DNA of 64,000 nt from Thioclava sp. GXIMD2076 (GTDB lineage: Bacteria; Pseudomonadota; Alphaproteobacteria; Rhodobacterales; Rhodobacteraceae), in assembly GCF_037949795.1 (NCBI RefSeq), contig NZ_CP149932.1, positions 186,001 to 250,000 of the forward strand. Reading direction: 5' to 3'. The notes below the pieces were generated by a model. That model searched no databases. It had not been told where the DNA came from and was given only the letters and a program-made list of their open reading frames with translations. Position numbers and translations under genes: made by a program. The stretch's first letter is position 1; every line of letters starts with the position of its first letter. Shown here piece after piece: positions 8,395 through 17,808 of this stretch.

Positions 8395-9813
8395 TCAATG
8401 GACGGTGCAGGCCATACAGGGGTCGAAACTGCGCACGATATGCTGCACCGAGACAGGTGTTTCCTCCCCCTCGGCCACAGGCGCACCTACAAGTGCGGCT
8501 TCCAGTGCCCCGGGCACACCCTGTACATCGCGGGGGCTGAAATTCCATGTCGTTGGCGCGATGATCTGATAGCCCGCGATCACCCCGCGCTCGATCCGCA
8601 GCCAGTGCCCCAGAGCCCCCCGCGCGGCCTCGACCAGACCGACACCCACGCCCTCTTTTGGCACCTCACCGCGCTCCATGAACCGCGCCTGCGGGTCGAT
8701 GGCCTCGGCCCATGCTTCCATCAAGACCTGCGTGCGCGCCAGTTCCAGAAGCCGCCCCGCTACGCGTCCCAGCACCCCCGCGCCCGCCACATCCCGTGCG
8801 AGAGGATGCCCGTCGATCACCTGCCGCGCAAGAGCACCAGTCTCGAACACACGCCCGTCAAGACGCGGGGCCTTGCACCAGCTATAAGCCTCATCGCGCA
8901 TCATCTCGTCGGGGCGGGTCTCGCCATGCGCCGGATGGCTGGCATTCCCGAGCATCCATGCATGCGCGGGGTCCTCCACCAGCCCGCTCAGATCCAGGGG
9001 CGCCAGCCCCCCGTCCCAGATACCTTGCGCAAAGCCATAGCCTTCGGCCAGCGGATAGGCCCCGAAGCTCAGGAAACGCCCCTGCCCGCGCCCCGCGGCC
9101 CCCAGATCCAGATCCTGCGCTATCTCGAGAAACAGTCCCGCATCGCCTGTCCGCCATGCCATGAGACCGGACAGGCTGCCCAGCGCCGCGAACTCCTCGA
9201 GCGGCGCGCCAAACACCACCTCCTCGAGATAGCGCCGGAACCCGCGCAGCACCGATCTGATCCGCATCCGCTCGCTCGGCCCCGGCGCGCGGGTGACCCC
9301 GCCCGGCTGGATCGCCAGCGTATGTGGCCATTTTCCGGCCATCAACCCGAGGATATGCATCAATTCGGCCCGCGCCGCGATCGCCGCCCGCTGGGCCGAG
9401 CCCTCCATTGGCGTGAACCGCCGGAGCGCGCGCGCATGCCAGGCACGGCCCGCATAAACAGGGCGGGTGAAATCGGGCATGAAGAAGAGGTTGAAATGGG
9501 TCAGATGGTCCGAGACATTCTCGACCGCATGGATGAGCGCCGCCATCATCGCACCCTGCGGCGTGGGCGAGAGCCCCATCGCGGCGCCCAAGGCCCGCGC
9601 CGCAGCGGCCGATTGGCTGATCGAGCAGATCCCGCAGATCCGCGGTGTGATGGTAAGCGCATCCTGCGGGGCCTTGCCCAAAAGCATCCGCTCGAAGCCG
9701 CGATAAAGCGGCGCGTTCACCCGCGCCTGCGTCACCGCGCCCTCTGCGACATCGAGCTGCACCTCCAGATCACCTTCGACCCTGTTGAACGGGCCCATCA
9801 CCAGCGTGGTCAT
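8395..9813 (-). CDS. hupV: Regulatory hydrogenase (H2 sensor) large subunit HupV
   Basis: A 472-residue large-subunit homologue with both nickel-ligand motifs, RICGIC (Cys-60, Cys-63) and DPCMACTVH (Cys-466, Cys-469). The reading frame stops right after the final His. There is no C-terminal extension, so no HupD-type processing, which is the mark of cytoplasmic H2-sensing hydrogenases (HupUV/HoxBC). The start MTTLVMGPFNRVEGD overlaps the stop of hupU by ATGA, implying coupled translation. With HupU it would signal H2 to the kinase HupT. Confidence 0.95.
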   Translation of the reverse strand: MTTLVMGPFNRVEGDLEVQLDVAEGAVTQARVNAPLYRGFERMLLGKAPQDALTITPRICGICSISQSAAAARALGAAMGLSPTPQGAMMAALIHAVENVSDHLTHFNLFFMPDFTRPVYAGRAWHARALRRFTPMEGSAQRAAIAARAELMHILGLMAGKWPHTLAIQPGGVTRAPGPSERMRIRSVLRGFRRYLEEVVFGAPLEEFAALGSLSGLMAWRTGDAGLFLEIAQDLDLGAAGRGQGRFLSFGAYPLAEGYGFAQGIWDGGLAPLDLSGLVEDPAHAWMLGNASHPAHGETRPDEMMRDEAYSWCKAPRLDGRVFETGALARQVIDGHPLARDVAGAGVLGRVAGRLLELARTQVLMEAWAEAIDPQARFMERGEVPKEGVGVGLVEAARGALGHWLRIERGVIAGYQIIAPTTWNFSPRDVQGVPGALEAALVGAPVAEGEETPVSVQHIVRSFDPCMACTVH

Positions 9814-10805
9814 TTGCGGCCCCGCACCCGTAGCGTGGGCGGCACATCCACACGGTCGGCCACTGCATTGCGCGCCAGCCGGTCGGGGGTTGCGGCCTTG
9901 GACAGCGAGGCCAGCGCCATGAACCAAGCCTTGGGCATATCGGTCGGCAGCCCCACCGGAATACCGGCAATCTTCGGCGTCTCGGTGAAGCTGTGGCGCG
10001 GCTCCTCGAACTCGGGCGCGGTGCAGTTGATACAGGGATAATTGCCCCGCGTGCAGGAGCCAGTGCCATTCCAAGGCCGGATATTGCAATCGCCCACCGC
10101 TTGCGTGCCGATACACCCCAGATTCTCCATCATGCAGCCGATATCGGAAAGCGCCACCGCCGAGGCCTTATATTCGTAAAACTCGTTTTTCGGGCAGCCG
10201 TGATGGACCAGATGGCTTGTATAGAACAAAGGTCGCCCGAGACCATCGAGATCGTCCGCGCCCAGCCGGTTTTCGGCCAGCATCATCAGCGTTTCGGTCA
10301 CCCAGTCGGGATGGGTCGGGCATCCCGCCACATTGATCACCGGCAGCCCCCCTTTGGCGCGGAAACTTGCGGGCAGCACACCCCCTTCATGCGAGCCCTC
10401 ATATTGCAGCCCGCAGGCATCTGACGGGTTCTCGCCCGCCGAGGTGATCCCGCCATAGGCCGCGCAGGTGCCAACCGCCACCACATGGCGCGCAAGGCCC
10501 GCAAGCGAACAGACCCAGTCGAGCATCGACCGCCCCGTACCAGCAAGGATCTGGAACTTGCCCGTGCCCCGCGGTCCGCGGGCGATCGCCCCCTCGACGC
10601 AGAGCACATCCAGCGCGATCGCACCCGCCTCCACACGTTCCAGAAGGCGACGCGCCTCGGCGCCGGTTTCGAGGCTGAGCGAGGGATGCCAGAGCATCTC
10701 GATCCCCGCCCCTTCCAGACGGTCGAAAAGCGTCGGACCTTCGGCGCATAGAAGCGACATCGTGCAGCCACCGCAGCCCGAGGATTGCAGCCAGAGAACA
10801 TTCAT
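9810..10805 (-). CDS. hupU: Regulatory hydrogenase (H2 sensor) small subunit HupU
   Basis: A 331-residue small-subunit homologue. It lacks any signal peptide and begins directly with the proximal-cluster strand (LWLQSSGCGGC). Other cluster cysteines follow in GTCAAYGG, AGCPTHPD, HHGCPKNE and the CIGTQ/CTRGNYPCINC region. The missing Tat leader and C-terminal anchor place it in the cytoplasm, as expected for the HupU/HoxB sensor. It overlaps hupT upstream and hupV downstream by four bases each. Confidence 0.95.
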   Translation of the reverse strand: MNVLWLQSSGCGGCTMSLLCAEGPTLFDRLEGAGIEMLWHPSLSLETGAEARRLLERVEAGAIALDVLCVEGAIARGPRGTGKFQILAGTGRSMLDWVCSLAGLARHVVAVGTCAAYGGITSAGENPSDACGLQYEGSHEGGVLPASFRAKGGLPVINVAGCPTHPDWVTETLMMLAENRLGADDLDGLGRPLFYTSHLVHHGCPKNEFYEYKASAVALSDIGCMMENLGCIGTQAVGDCNIRPWNGTGSCTRGNYPCINCTAPEFEEPRHSFTETPKIAGIPVGLPTDMPKAWFMALASLSKAATPDRLARNAVADRVDVPPTLRVRGRK

Positions 10806-12178
10806 ACTTCGTGTGACCCCGTCGTCTTGGTGTCCGGTAATCTACTTTGTGGCAAATCGAGAGTGAAGCAGGCCCCGCCCGTTCCGTTCGGCCGGTAGGA
10901 TAGACTGCCGCCATGATCTGCAGCAATACGGTAGCTGATCGCAAGCCCCAGACCCGTGCCCTGTCCGACTTCCTTGGTGGTGAAGAACGGATCAAAGATC
11001 GAACGCGCCACCTCCTCGGGAATGCCCGTGCCATTATCGCAGACGCTCAACCGCGCGATGCCATTTTCCTGACTGGCATGGAAGGTAATCTGCGGCTCCT
11101 CGATACTGGCGAGCGCATCGGCGGCATTCTGCACGAGGTTCATGATGATCTGCTGGATATGGCCCGCGCGGCCCATGGCCTGCACCATGGGCAGTCCCTC
11201 GAATCGGAGTGCAATCCCTCGATCCGCCCCACGGGCCACCCAATGGGCGGCAGTGCGCGCCACGGTGACCAGATCGAAGATCACACTCTCGCCCGAGCCA
11301 TCCGACGACAGGCGCCGCAGATCCTCGACGATATCGCGCACCCTTTCCGCGCCGTCGCGCGCTCCGGCAATGGCCTCGCGCAGGTTGCGCACCTCGCGGT
11401 CGAGGCGCAGCTCCTCGCGCAGTGCGGTCAGCCGCTCGCGCGTGGCACCCTGCTGGACCTCGTTGAAATAGGTCTCGAACTTGGTGGCATAGCGCTCCAT
11501 CGCGTGGGTATTGGCATAGACGAAGCTGATCGGATTGTTCAGCTCGTGTGCCACCCCTGCCAGAAGCCGCCCCAGTGAAGCCAGTTTCTCGTTCTGGACC
11601 AGAAGCGCCTGCGTCGATTTCAGTGCGTTATGGCTCTGCGCAAGCTCCGAATAGGCACGGCGCAGCTCTCCCACCGGACGGCCCGTCAGCACATGCCCCG
11701 TCAGACGCCCCCGATCATCGAAACGCGGATTGATCGACATCTCCAGAAGGACATCCCCCGAGACACCGCCAAGGCTCAGCTCGCACGTCACCGGCGCACG
11801 GTTTCCGGTGCAGTCCGCCAGTGCAGCGATCAGACGCTGGCGCGACTCGCCTGCCACCAGATCCAGCACATCCATCTGTGCCAGACTGCGTGCGGGTCGC
11901 CCGGTCATATGCGCCACCGAATGCGAGGTATCCTCGACGCGTCCCTGACGCGAGACGACAATCAGCGCATCCGAAACCGAGGACATGATAGAACCCAGAT
12001 AGGAGCGCATCTCCTCGAGTGCATGGCTCTGGTCCTCGAGCTGGGCCTGATAATCGACGAGTTCGGCATAGGTCCGGTCCATCGCCGTGAGCACCTCGGT
12101 CCATGCCGAATCCTCGAGCCCCAGAGGATGCGACGCATCCAGGGCATTATCGGCAGAAAGATCGCGGTTTATGCTCAT
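10802..12178 (-). CDS. hupT: Sensor histidine kinase HupT
   Basis: A 458-residue soluble kinase with no transmembrane span. An N-terminal helical region (about residues 25-65) leads into a PAS domain (about 60-180), the phosphoacceptor box [11 protein letters not shown] with His-211, and a HATPase domain with N box ([10 protein letters not shown]), G1 (DNGTGIPEE) and G2 (GTGLGLAIS). In R. capsulatus HupT works with HupUV and the response regulator HupR to control hupSL. hupR is not visible here and may lie beyond the left edge. It is the first gene of the overlapping hupTUV unit. Confidence 0.93.
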   Translation of the reverse strand: MSINRDLSADNALDASHPLGLEDSAWTEVLTAMDRTYAELVDYQAQLEDQSHALEEMRSYLGSIMSSVSDALIVVSRQGRVEDTSHSVAHMTGRPARSLAQMDVLDLVAGESRQRLIAALADCTGNRAPVTCELSLGGVSGDVLLEMSINPRFDDRGRLTGHVLTGRPVGELRRAYSELAQSHNALKSTQALLVQNEKLASLGRLLAGVAHELNNPISFVYANTHAMERYATKFETYFNEVQQGATRERLTALREELRLDREVRNLREAIAGARDGAERVRDIVEDLRRLSSDGSGESVIFDLVTVARTAAHWVARGADRGIALRFEGLPMVQAMGRAGHIQQIIMNLVQNAADALASIEEPQITFHASQENGIARLSVCDNGTGIPEEVARSIFDPFFTTKEVGQGTGLGLAISYRIAADHGGSLSYRPNGTGGACFTLDLPQSRLPDTKTTGSHEV

Positions 12179-12349
12179 GGAATGACCATAAACGCTGCGG
12201 CGGGCTTTGTCTGCACCGGTCTTTGGGCAGAAAATTGCGAATTTAATACCTGACTATAACTATCAGGCTTTACAAGCCCGAGAATTTCACTCAGATTAAA
12301 GACACATCGCCAGTGACCCCACCAGCTGCTTGCCAAAAAGGATATGGAC

Positions 12350-12508
12350 ATGCCCCACCACCCGGCCCTCCGCCCTGCCTCGCAGGCACGACAGGGTAAG
12401 CTGACCCCGATCACCCTTGCAGATCTCGTGCAGGCGCTCTGCGACGGCCTCAGCCCGCGCACTGGCGCAATCGACCACATGCTAGACAGAATTGAGAGAA
12501 ACCAATGA
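12350..12508 (+). CDS. Small hypothetical protein translationally coupled to hemP
   Basis: A 52-codon frame starting at ATG with AAGGA 7-8 bases upstream and ending in a TGA that overlaps the hemP start (ATGA). Its codons are mostly G/C-ending, and the product is a plausible helical protein with a conserved-looking core (TLADLVQALCDGL, then AIDHMLDRIERN). It would be translated just before HemP. I know no family for it. An opposite-strand frame (12296-12478) is also open, so coding is likely but not certain. Confidence 0.5.
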   Translation: MPHHPALRPASQARQGKLTPITLADLVQALCDGLSPRTGAIDHMLDRIERNQ

Positions 12509-12654
12509 CCATTTCGCCCAGCTTCACCCAAGCCCTGCCCGCTCATGCCGCCGAAGAGCTGACCCAAGGGGGCAATCAGGCCAATATCCTTCTCAACGGT
12601 CAGGTCTACACGCTGCGCATTACCCGCGCGGGCAAGCTGATCCTGACGAAGTGA
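12505..12654 (+). CDS. hemP: Hemin uptake protein HemP
   Basis: A 49-residue protein with the conserved HemP C-terminal motif (ILLNGQVYTLRITRAGKLILTK, quoted in part: YTLRITRAGKLILTK). HemP proteins are small and usually sit with haem uptake genes under iron control; work on some bacteria points to a role in activating haem transporter expression. No haem receptor or ABC genes flank it here. It overlaps a 52-codon frame upstream and is followed by a strong terminator. Confidence 0.85.
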   Translation: MTISPSFTQALPAHAAEELTQGGNQANILLNGQVYTLRITRAGKLILTK

Positions 12655-12700
12655 GGCACAGCCCGACACGAGTGACCTTTTCCAGAACCATTGTCTCATA

Positions 12701-12733
12701 GGGAATGTCTCATCACGAGACGTTCCCTTTTTT
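12701..12733 (+). terminator. Terminator after hemP
   Basis: GGGAATGTCTC and GAGACGTTCCC form an 11-bp stem (one G-U) around a 5-base loop, followed by six T. It lies 47 bases past hemP. Confidence 0.9.
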
Positions 12734-12891
12734 CGTGGAGGTGTCCGGTGCGCCCAAGGCTTCGCGGCTCCGGCGACAGGTGCCTGCCATGATGGGCCCA
12801 CGCCGGCAAGCCCCCCGCGCAGACAGGACAGCACCTGCACGGATCGCACCCGCGGCGGGGTGACGTCTGTTGTTTGCGATAGGGGGGGGAT

Positions 12892-12965
12892 TGGAGCGGG
12901 CGGCGGGAATCGAACCCGCGTCATTAGCTTGGAAGGCTAAGGTCTTACCATTACACAACGCCCGC
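12892..12965 (-). tRNA. tRNA-Gly(TCC)
   Basis: The minus strand folds as a tRNA: acceptor GCGGGCG pairs with CGCCCGC, the anticodon loop is CTTCCAA within a TTAGC/GCTAA stem, the T arm contains GGTTCGATTCC, and CCA is encoded. Anticodon TCC reads GGA/GGG glycine codons. Confidence 0.96.
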
Positions 12966-13170
12966 GTTGTGACAGTGTGGATACAGAAGCCCTGATCCGG
13001 ATGCAAGCCCCTTGCACCTGACTTTTTGTCACCGTGCCGCGCGGAAGCGGGCCCGCCCGCCATTGCCTCATGATAGGCAGGGTTTTAGACACAGCGCCTC
13101 TTGCCTCCACGATCCGAACTCATTAGCTGGCACGCTCGCTCCCTTCTGCTCTTTGAACGAAAGTACCGCT

Positions 13171-14412
13171 ATGCCTTGCCTTGCTATCGACTTCGGAACC
13201 TCCAACAGCGCAATGGCCGTGCTGGAAAATGGCGCGGTCCGCAGGCTTTCGGTAGAGGGGCATCACGATACCCTGCCCACGGCGGTCTTCTTCCCCGAGG
13301 ATGGTAGCGGGATGCTGATCGGACGCGCGGCAGGCGAGGCGCTGATCGAGGGCGATCCGGGCCGGTATATGCGGGCGCTGAAAAGCGTGCTCGGCACCGA
13401 ATTGCTCCATGAAGAGCGCCGGATCGGGCGCAAGCGGCAGAGCATCGCGCAGATCATCACCATCTTTCTCGCCCATCTGAAAGCCGAGGCCGAGGCGCAA
13501 ACCGGCCTGAAGATCCCCACCGCCCTGTCTGGCCGCCCCGTGGCCTTCCATGACAACCCCGAACGTCACGCCCGCGCCGAAGCCGACCTACGCGCCTGCT
13601 ACCATGCGGCAGGGTTCGACACGGTCGAATTCCTGCCCGAGCCCGAAGCCGCTGCCCTTGCGGCTGGCCATTCGCAGCGCAACCGTGAGACCGGCCTGAT
13701 CGTCGATATCGGCGGTGGCACCTCGGATTTCTCCGTCTACCAGCGCGAGGGCGAAGAGATCCGTATCCTTGCCAGTCACGGCATCCGGCTGGGGGGCACG
13801 GATTTCGATCATGCGCTGTCACTGGCCAAGGCCATGCCCGAACTGGGGCTGGGCGGAGAATTGAAGCGCGAGATGGGTGACGGTCTGCTGCCGGTGCCGC
13901 GCGGGATCTATGTGGATCTGTCGCGCTGGGAGAAGATCCCCTTCGTCTACACCCCCGAAACCCGCCGCTTGGTCGCCGGTATGGAGCGCAACGCCACCGA
14001 TCCCAAGCGGATCGGACGGCTGGCCCATGTGATCGAGGAACAGCTCGGGCACGAGCTGGCCTTTGCGGTCGAAAGTGGCAAGATCGCCGCCAATTCGGAT
14101 GATGCGCAGGCTGCCATCGCGATGGGGATGGTCGAGCCGAAGCTGGAAGTGCGCCTGACGCGCGGTATGCTCAACGGCGCGCTCTCGCAGCACCGCGAGG
14201 CGTTGCGCAACGCGATCTACCAGACCCTGATGCAGGCTCAGATGGCGCCGCAGATGCTCGATTGCATTGTGCTGGTGGGCGGCTCGAGCCTGATGGGGCT
14301 GGTGGCCGAGGAGGCACAGGCGACCTGTCCGAATGCCGAACTGCGCAAGGCCGAGGCCTTCACCGCAGTTATCGACGGGCTGGCGCTGGCGAGCCGCTCG
14401 TTCGCAAGCTGA
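13171..14412 (+). CDS. Hsp70-family chaperone homologue, YegD type
   Basis: A 413-residue actin-fold ATPase without the Hsp70 peptide-binding domain. Visible nucleotide motifs are the phosphate-1 loop AIDFGTSNSAMAV, phosphate-2 VDIGGGTSDFSVY, and the adenosine motif VGGSSLMGLV. Length and layout match E. coli YegD. The start is the MPCLAIDFGTS methionine; the frame is open 53 codons upstream, but that stretch covers the spacer behind tRNA-Gly and carries no family signature. No partner J-protein or nucleotide exchange factor is adjacent. The function of this subfamily is poorly defined; a chaperone-like role is only inferred. Confidence 0.85.
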   Translation: MPCLAIDFGTSNSAMAVLENGAVRRLSVEGHHDTLPTAVFFPEDGSGMLIGRAAGEALIEGDPGRYMRALKSVLGTELLHEERRIGRKRQSIAQIITIFLAHLKAEAEAQTGLKIPTALSGRPVAFHDNPERHARAEADLRACYHAAGFDTVEFLPEPEAAALAAGHSQRNRETGLIVDIGGGTSDFSVYQREGEEIRILASHGIRLGGTDFDHALSLAKAMPELGLGGELKREMGDGLLPVPRGIYVDLSRWEKIPFVYTPETRRLVAGMERNATDPKRIGRLAHVIEEQLGHELAFAVESGKIAANSDDAQAAIAMGMVEPKLEVRLTRGMLNGALSQHREALRNAIYQTLMQAQMAPQMLDCIVLVGGSSLMGLVAEEAQATCPNAELRKAEAFTAVIDGLALASRSFAS

Positions 14413-14529
14413 TCATTTTTGTAGCATTTCGTCATGATTGCGCAAGCGGTGTTCGTGCCGGCACAGAATATAGTGTAAATTTACGTTGGCAAATCTCGAA
14501 ATTCATATACATGTCCCACATATAAGCTT

Positions 14530-14542
14530 GCTAATAATTAGC
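14530..14542. promoter_or_regulatory. Palindrome, likely MarR operator
   Basis: GCTAATAATTAGC is a perfect 13-base palindrome lying 25 bases before the marR start, in an AT-rich intergenic region. MarR-type regulators often bind such short palindromes over their own promoter. Confidence 0.55.
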
Positions 14543-14567
14543 GATATAAAAAGCGCAGAGGAGTGTT

Positions 14568-15011
14568 ATGACCCGCTTGGATGACCGGATGGTCCTGAAC
14601 AGTATCATTTTCCTGAACCGCCGTTTGCGAAAGGCTTTCGATTCACGTGCCAGTGCCATGGGCCTGACCTTCGCACGCGCGCAGGCCCTTTTGCAGATCG
14701 CGCGCACCGAAGGCAGCAGCCAGACCGAACTGGCCGAGGCGTTAAAGATCGAGACACCAACGCTTAACCGCACACTCGATAGTCTGGAACAAACCGGCTT
14801 CATCGAGCGTCGTGCTGTGGAAGGGGACCGTCGTGTACGCCGCGTTTTCCTGACCGACCTGTCGAAGGACAAGGCAAAGGACATTCTGGAATATACCAAC
14901 ACCTTGCGTCACGAACTCTTCCATGACCTTTCAGACGGCGAATTCGAACAGCTCTACGAGCTGGTCAGCCGCCTCCATGTAAACCTTGACGATATGGCGA
15001 AAAATGCCTGA
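14568..15011 (+). CDS. MarR family transcriptional regulator
   Basis: A 147-residue winged-helix regulator. The core reads LTFARAQALLQIA, then the recognition region (TELAEALKIETPTLNRTLDSLEQTGFIERR) and the wing (EGDRRVRRVFLT), all typical of MarR/EmrR/SlyA. GAGGAG stands 6 bases before the ATG. It overlaps the start of the downstream drug-efflux permease, so it probably represses this operon and is released by a small phenolic or amphipathic ligand, as for EmrR. Confidence 0.9.
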   Translation: MTRLDDRMVLNSIIFLNRRLRKAFDSRASAMGLTFARAQALLQIARTEGSSQTELAEALKIETPTLNRTLDSLEQTGFIERRAVEGDRRVRRVFLTDLSKDKAKDILEYTNTLRHELFHDLSDGEFEQLYELVSRLHVNLDDMAKNA

Positions 15012-16656
15012 AACACCGCATCTACATATTCCGGGCGTGAACCCCAACCCGAGCGATCCTTCGCCCAAAGAGCAGCGCCCGCCGCCGCCTTTCGAGCCGA
15101 AACCGCGCCTGCACGTCTTGGGATACATAGTTGCATCGATCGTCGTCGCGATCGCGATGTCGCTGAGCCAAGGCTTCACCACGGCCAATGCGCAGCGCAT
15201 CGCGGGTGATCTGGGCGCGAGCCAGACCGAATCCCTCTGGCTCACGGCGGCCTATATGATCCCGCGGGCCTCGCTCAGCCTGATGCTGGTGAAGCTGCGC
15301 ACGCAATACGGGCTGCGGAACTTCGCCATCCTTTCGGTGGCCTGTTTCGCGCTGGTCAATTTCGCGACACTCTGGGTGGATGGCCTGCATAGCGCGATTG
15401 TCGTGCAGTTCTTCGCGGGCTGTGCCTCGGCACCTCTGGCATCGGTCGCCGTGCTCTACATGCTCGAAGTGCTCCCGCTGCCCAAGAAAATGACCTTCGG
15501 GATACCGCTCGTGATGACCTTCATCCTTGTCGGCACCCCTTTGGCCTATGCCATTTCCCCCGCCCTCTACCATCACTTCAACTATCTATCGTTGCGGCAG
15601 ATGGAATTCGGCCTGTCGCTCCTGATGATCGGCCTGATCTATACCCTGCCGCTGACACCGATGCCGCGCGTGCCAGTGATCTCGGTGATGGATGTCATCA
15701 CCTTCAGCCTGCTGGCCATAGGCTTCGGCTCGGTGGTGGTGGTGTTCTTCTGGGGCACGACCGTGTGGTGGACCGATGCGATGTGGCTCGGCGTCGTCGC
15801 CTGTCTGGCGCTTCTCTGCCTGAGCGCGTTCGTCGCGATCGAGCTGAAACGCGATCGCCCGCTGATCGATCTGCGCTGGCTCGTTTCCTGGCCGATCCTG
15901 CGGCTGGCGGCGGCGCTCTTCCTGATGCGGATGCTGCTGAGCGAACAGACCGTGGGCATTCCGCGACTGCTCTCGACCATCGGCTATAGCTATGACCAAC
16001 TATGGCTCTTGTTCCTGATCATCACGATCGCCACCATCTCCGGCGGCATCGTATGTGTGCTGACCTTCAAGATGGAGCGCATGCCGGAGATGCATATGGC
16101 CGCGCTGGCCATGATGGCACTCGGCCTTGCGCTCGACACACGCGTGAATGCACAATGGGGGCCGCAGCAATTCTATGTCAGTCAGGCGTTGCTGGGCTTT
16201 GCCTCTACCATCTTCCTGCCGACCGCGATGGCCAACGGGATCATGAACGCCTTCCGCCGTAGCCCGAACTATCTGCTGAGCTTCATCGCCGTGTTTCTGG
16301 CCAGCCAGAGCCTCGGTGCGGTCATCGGCTCGGGGATTTTTCGTTCGACCGTGCAGCTGCGCACCACATTCCATACCGAGCTTCTCAACGGCCAGCTGAT
16401 GGAAGGGAACCCAATGGTCACCAGCACCATCGCCCAGCTCAAACAGCTATATGCCGCGACCTCGGCAGACCCGACCGTCATCAAATCCGAGGCTTTGTCG
16501 CAGCTTTCCAGTAATGTCAGCGTGCAGGCGAATGTTCTGGCCTATGCCGATGCCTTCCACGCCCTCCTCTATCTGGCCCTGTTCACTCTGAGCTGCCTGA
16601 TCATCAACTATCTCTGGACCAAGCGCAAAGAGCGCCTCCAGAGCCAACCCGCATGA
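15004..16656 (+). CDS. DHA2-type MFS efflux permease (EmrB-like)
   Basis: A 550-residue membrane protein with about 14 hydrophobic segments. After an unusual proline-rich cytoplasmic N-terminus it shows the family's SQGFTTANAQRIAGDLGAS segment and TESLWLTAAYMI, equivalent to the EmrB WVLTAYxL region. It overlaps marR by 8 bases and is followed 7 bases later by a HlyD/EmrA-type adaptor, so the pair should form an inner-membrane proton-driven tripartite pump with an outer-membrane channel encoded elsewhere. A TTG 6 codons upstream is an alternative start. The substrate is unknown. Confidence 0.88.
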   Translation: MPETPHLHIPGVNPNPSDPSPKEQRPPPPFEPKPRLHVLGYIVASIVVAIAMSLSQGFTTANAQRIAGDLGASQTESLWLTAAYMIPRASLSLMLVKLRTQYGLRNFAILSVACFALVNFATLWVDGLHSAIVVQFFAGCASAPLASVAVLYMLEVLPLPKKMTFGIPLVMTFILVGTPLAYAISPALYHHFNYLSLRQMEFGLSLLMIGLIYTLPLTPMPRVPVISVMDVITFSLLAIGFGSVVVVFFWGTTVWWTDAMWLGVVACLALLCLSAFVAIELKRDRPLIDLRWLVSWPILRLAAALFLMRMLLSEQTVGIPRLLSTIGYSYDQLWLLFLIITIATISGGIVCVLTFKMERMPEMHMAALAMMALGLALDTRVNAQWGPQQFYVSQALLGFASTIFLPTAMANGIMNAFRRSPNYLLSFIAVFLASQSLGAVIGSGIFRSTVQLRTTFHTELLNGQLMEGNPMVTSTIAQLKQLYAATSADPTVIKSEALSQLSSNVSVQANVLAYADAFHALLYLALFTLSCLIINYLWTKRKERLQSQPA

Positions 16657-16663
16657 GCCACCT

Positions 16664-17695
16664 ATGTCCGTAAAACGTTTCCTCCCCTCTATCATCGCCG
16701 TTGCCTTCGGGCTGATCGGCCTGTGCATCATTCTCTACGCATGGCAGATCCCTCCCTTCCAGAGTTCGGTGGCGCAGACCAATGACGCCTATGTGCGCGG
16801 TCGTCTGACCTCCATCGCACCGCAGCTCTCGGGCTTTATCACCGATGTGCCGGTGCACGATTTCCAGACCGTCAAGAAAGGCGACGTGCTGGCCAAGATC
16901 GACGATCGCCAATATGTACAGGCCGTCAATCAGGCGCAGGCCGAGCTGGACAGCGCCAAGGCGGCACTGGCCAATAATGCGCAGGATATCCGTTCGGCGG
17001 AGGCAACGATCGAATCGAAGAAAGCCTCGCAGGATTCGGCAGAAGCGTCCGTCGCAACGACCCAGCGCGAATGGGAACGCGCGCAGCAGCTGCAGAACAA
17101 AAGCTACCTCTCGCAATCGGATGCGGATGACGCACAGCTTGCCCTGCAACAGGCCCAAGCCTCGCTCGAAGAGGCTATTGCGGCCCGTCATGTGGCCGAG
17201 GAAGATCTGAAATCGGTGAAGATGGACAGCCAGACCCTGCAGGCCAGCGTCGAAAGCGCGCAGGCGGCACTGGAGCTTGCCAAGATCGATCTCGAGCATA
17301 CCACCATCACCGCGCCCATCGACGGACGACTGGGCCAGCTTGGCGTGCGCGGCGGGCAATATGTCAGCGCGGGCACGACACTCATGAGCCTTGTGGGGAC
17401 CGATGCCTGGGTCATCGCCAATTTCAAGGAGACCAAGCTGAACGGGATGCAGGTCGGCCAATCGGTCAGCTTTACCGTGGATGCTCTGGGTGGCAAGCGC
17501 TTCACCGGCCATCTGGAAGCCTTCTCGCCTGCCACAGGATCCGAATTCTCGGTGCTGTCGAGCTCCAATGCCACCGGTAACTTCACCAAGATCGCCCAGC
17601 GTGTTCCGGTGCGGATCTCCATCGATCCGGGGCAGGACGAGGCCGAGAAACTGGTGCCGGGCCTGTCGGTCGTCGTTGACATCGCGCGGGACTGA
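16664..17695 (+). CDS. HlyD/EmrA-family membrane fusion protein
   Basis: A 343-residue periplasmic adaptor. An N-terminal membrane anchor (about residues 8-30) is followed by the first lipoyl half (NDAYVRGRLTSIAPQLSG), a long alpha-helical hairpin rich in Gln, Ala and Ser (about 85-195), and the second lipoyl half (ITAPIDGRLGQLGVRGGQYV), then a beta barrel. It forms the bridge between the upstream EmrB-like permease and an outer-membrane factor. It is the last gene of the marR operon. Confidence 0.9.
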   Translation: MSVKRFLPSIIAVAFGLIGLCIILYAWQIPPFQSSVAQTNDAYVRGRLTSIAPQLSGFITDVPVHDFQTVKKGDVLAKIDDRQYVQAVNQAQAELDSAKAALANNAQDIRSAEATIESKKASQDSAEASVATTQREWERAQQLQNKSYLSQSDADDAQLALQQAQASLEEAIAARHVAEEDLKSVKMDSQTLQASVESAQAALELAKIDLEHTTITAPIDGRLGQLGVRGGQYVSAGTTLMSLVGTDAWVIANFKETKLNGMQVGQSVSFTVDALGGKRFTGHLEAFSPATGSEFSVLSSSNATGNFTKIAQRVPVRISIDPGQDEAEKLVPGLSVVVDIARD

Positions 17696-17808
17696 GACAC
17701 CCCCGCGTGAGGTTCCATGACTTTTTCGGGAACCTATTCGAAACTGGCCCGTTCCCTTGTCTGTAACGCCGGACCATACCCGGTGAATAACAAGGGGACA
17801 GGCCAGAT

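Noticed and set aside
8320..10041. A 573-codon plus-strand frame across hupV and hupU
   Set aside because: It is antisense to two hydrogenase sensor genes with intact cofactor motifs.
8395..10805. HupUV as a second catalytic uptake hydrogenase
   Set aside because: HupU has no Tat leader or anchor and HupV ends at its final His with no processed tail; together with the adjacent kinase this marks a regulatory hydrogenase.
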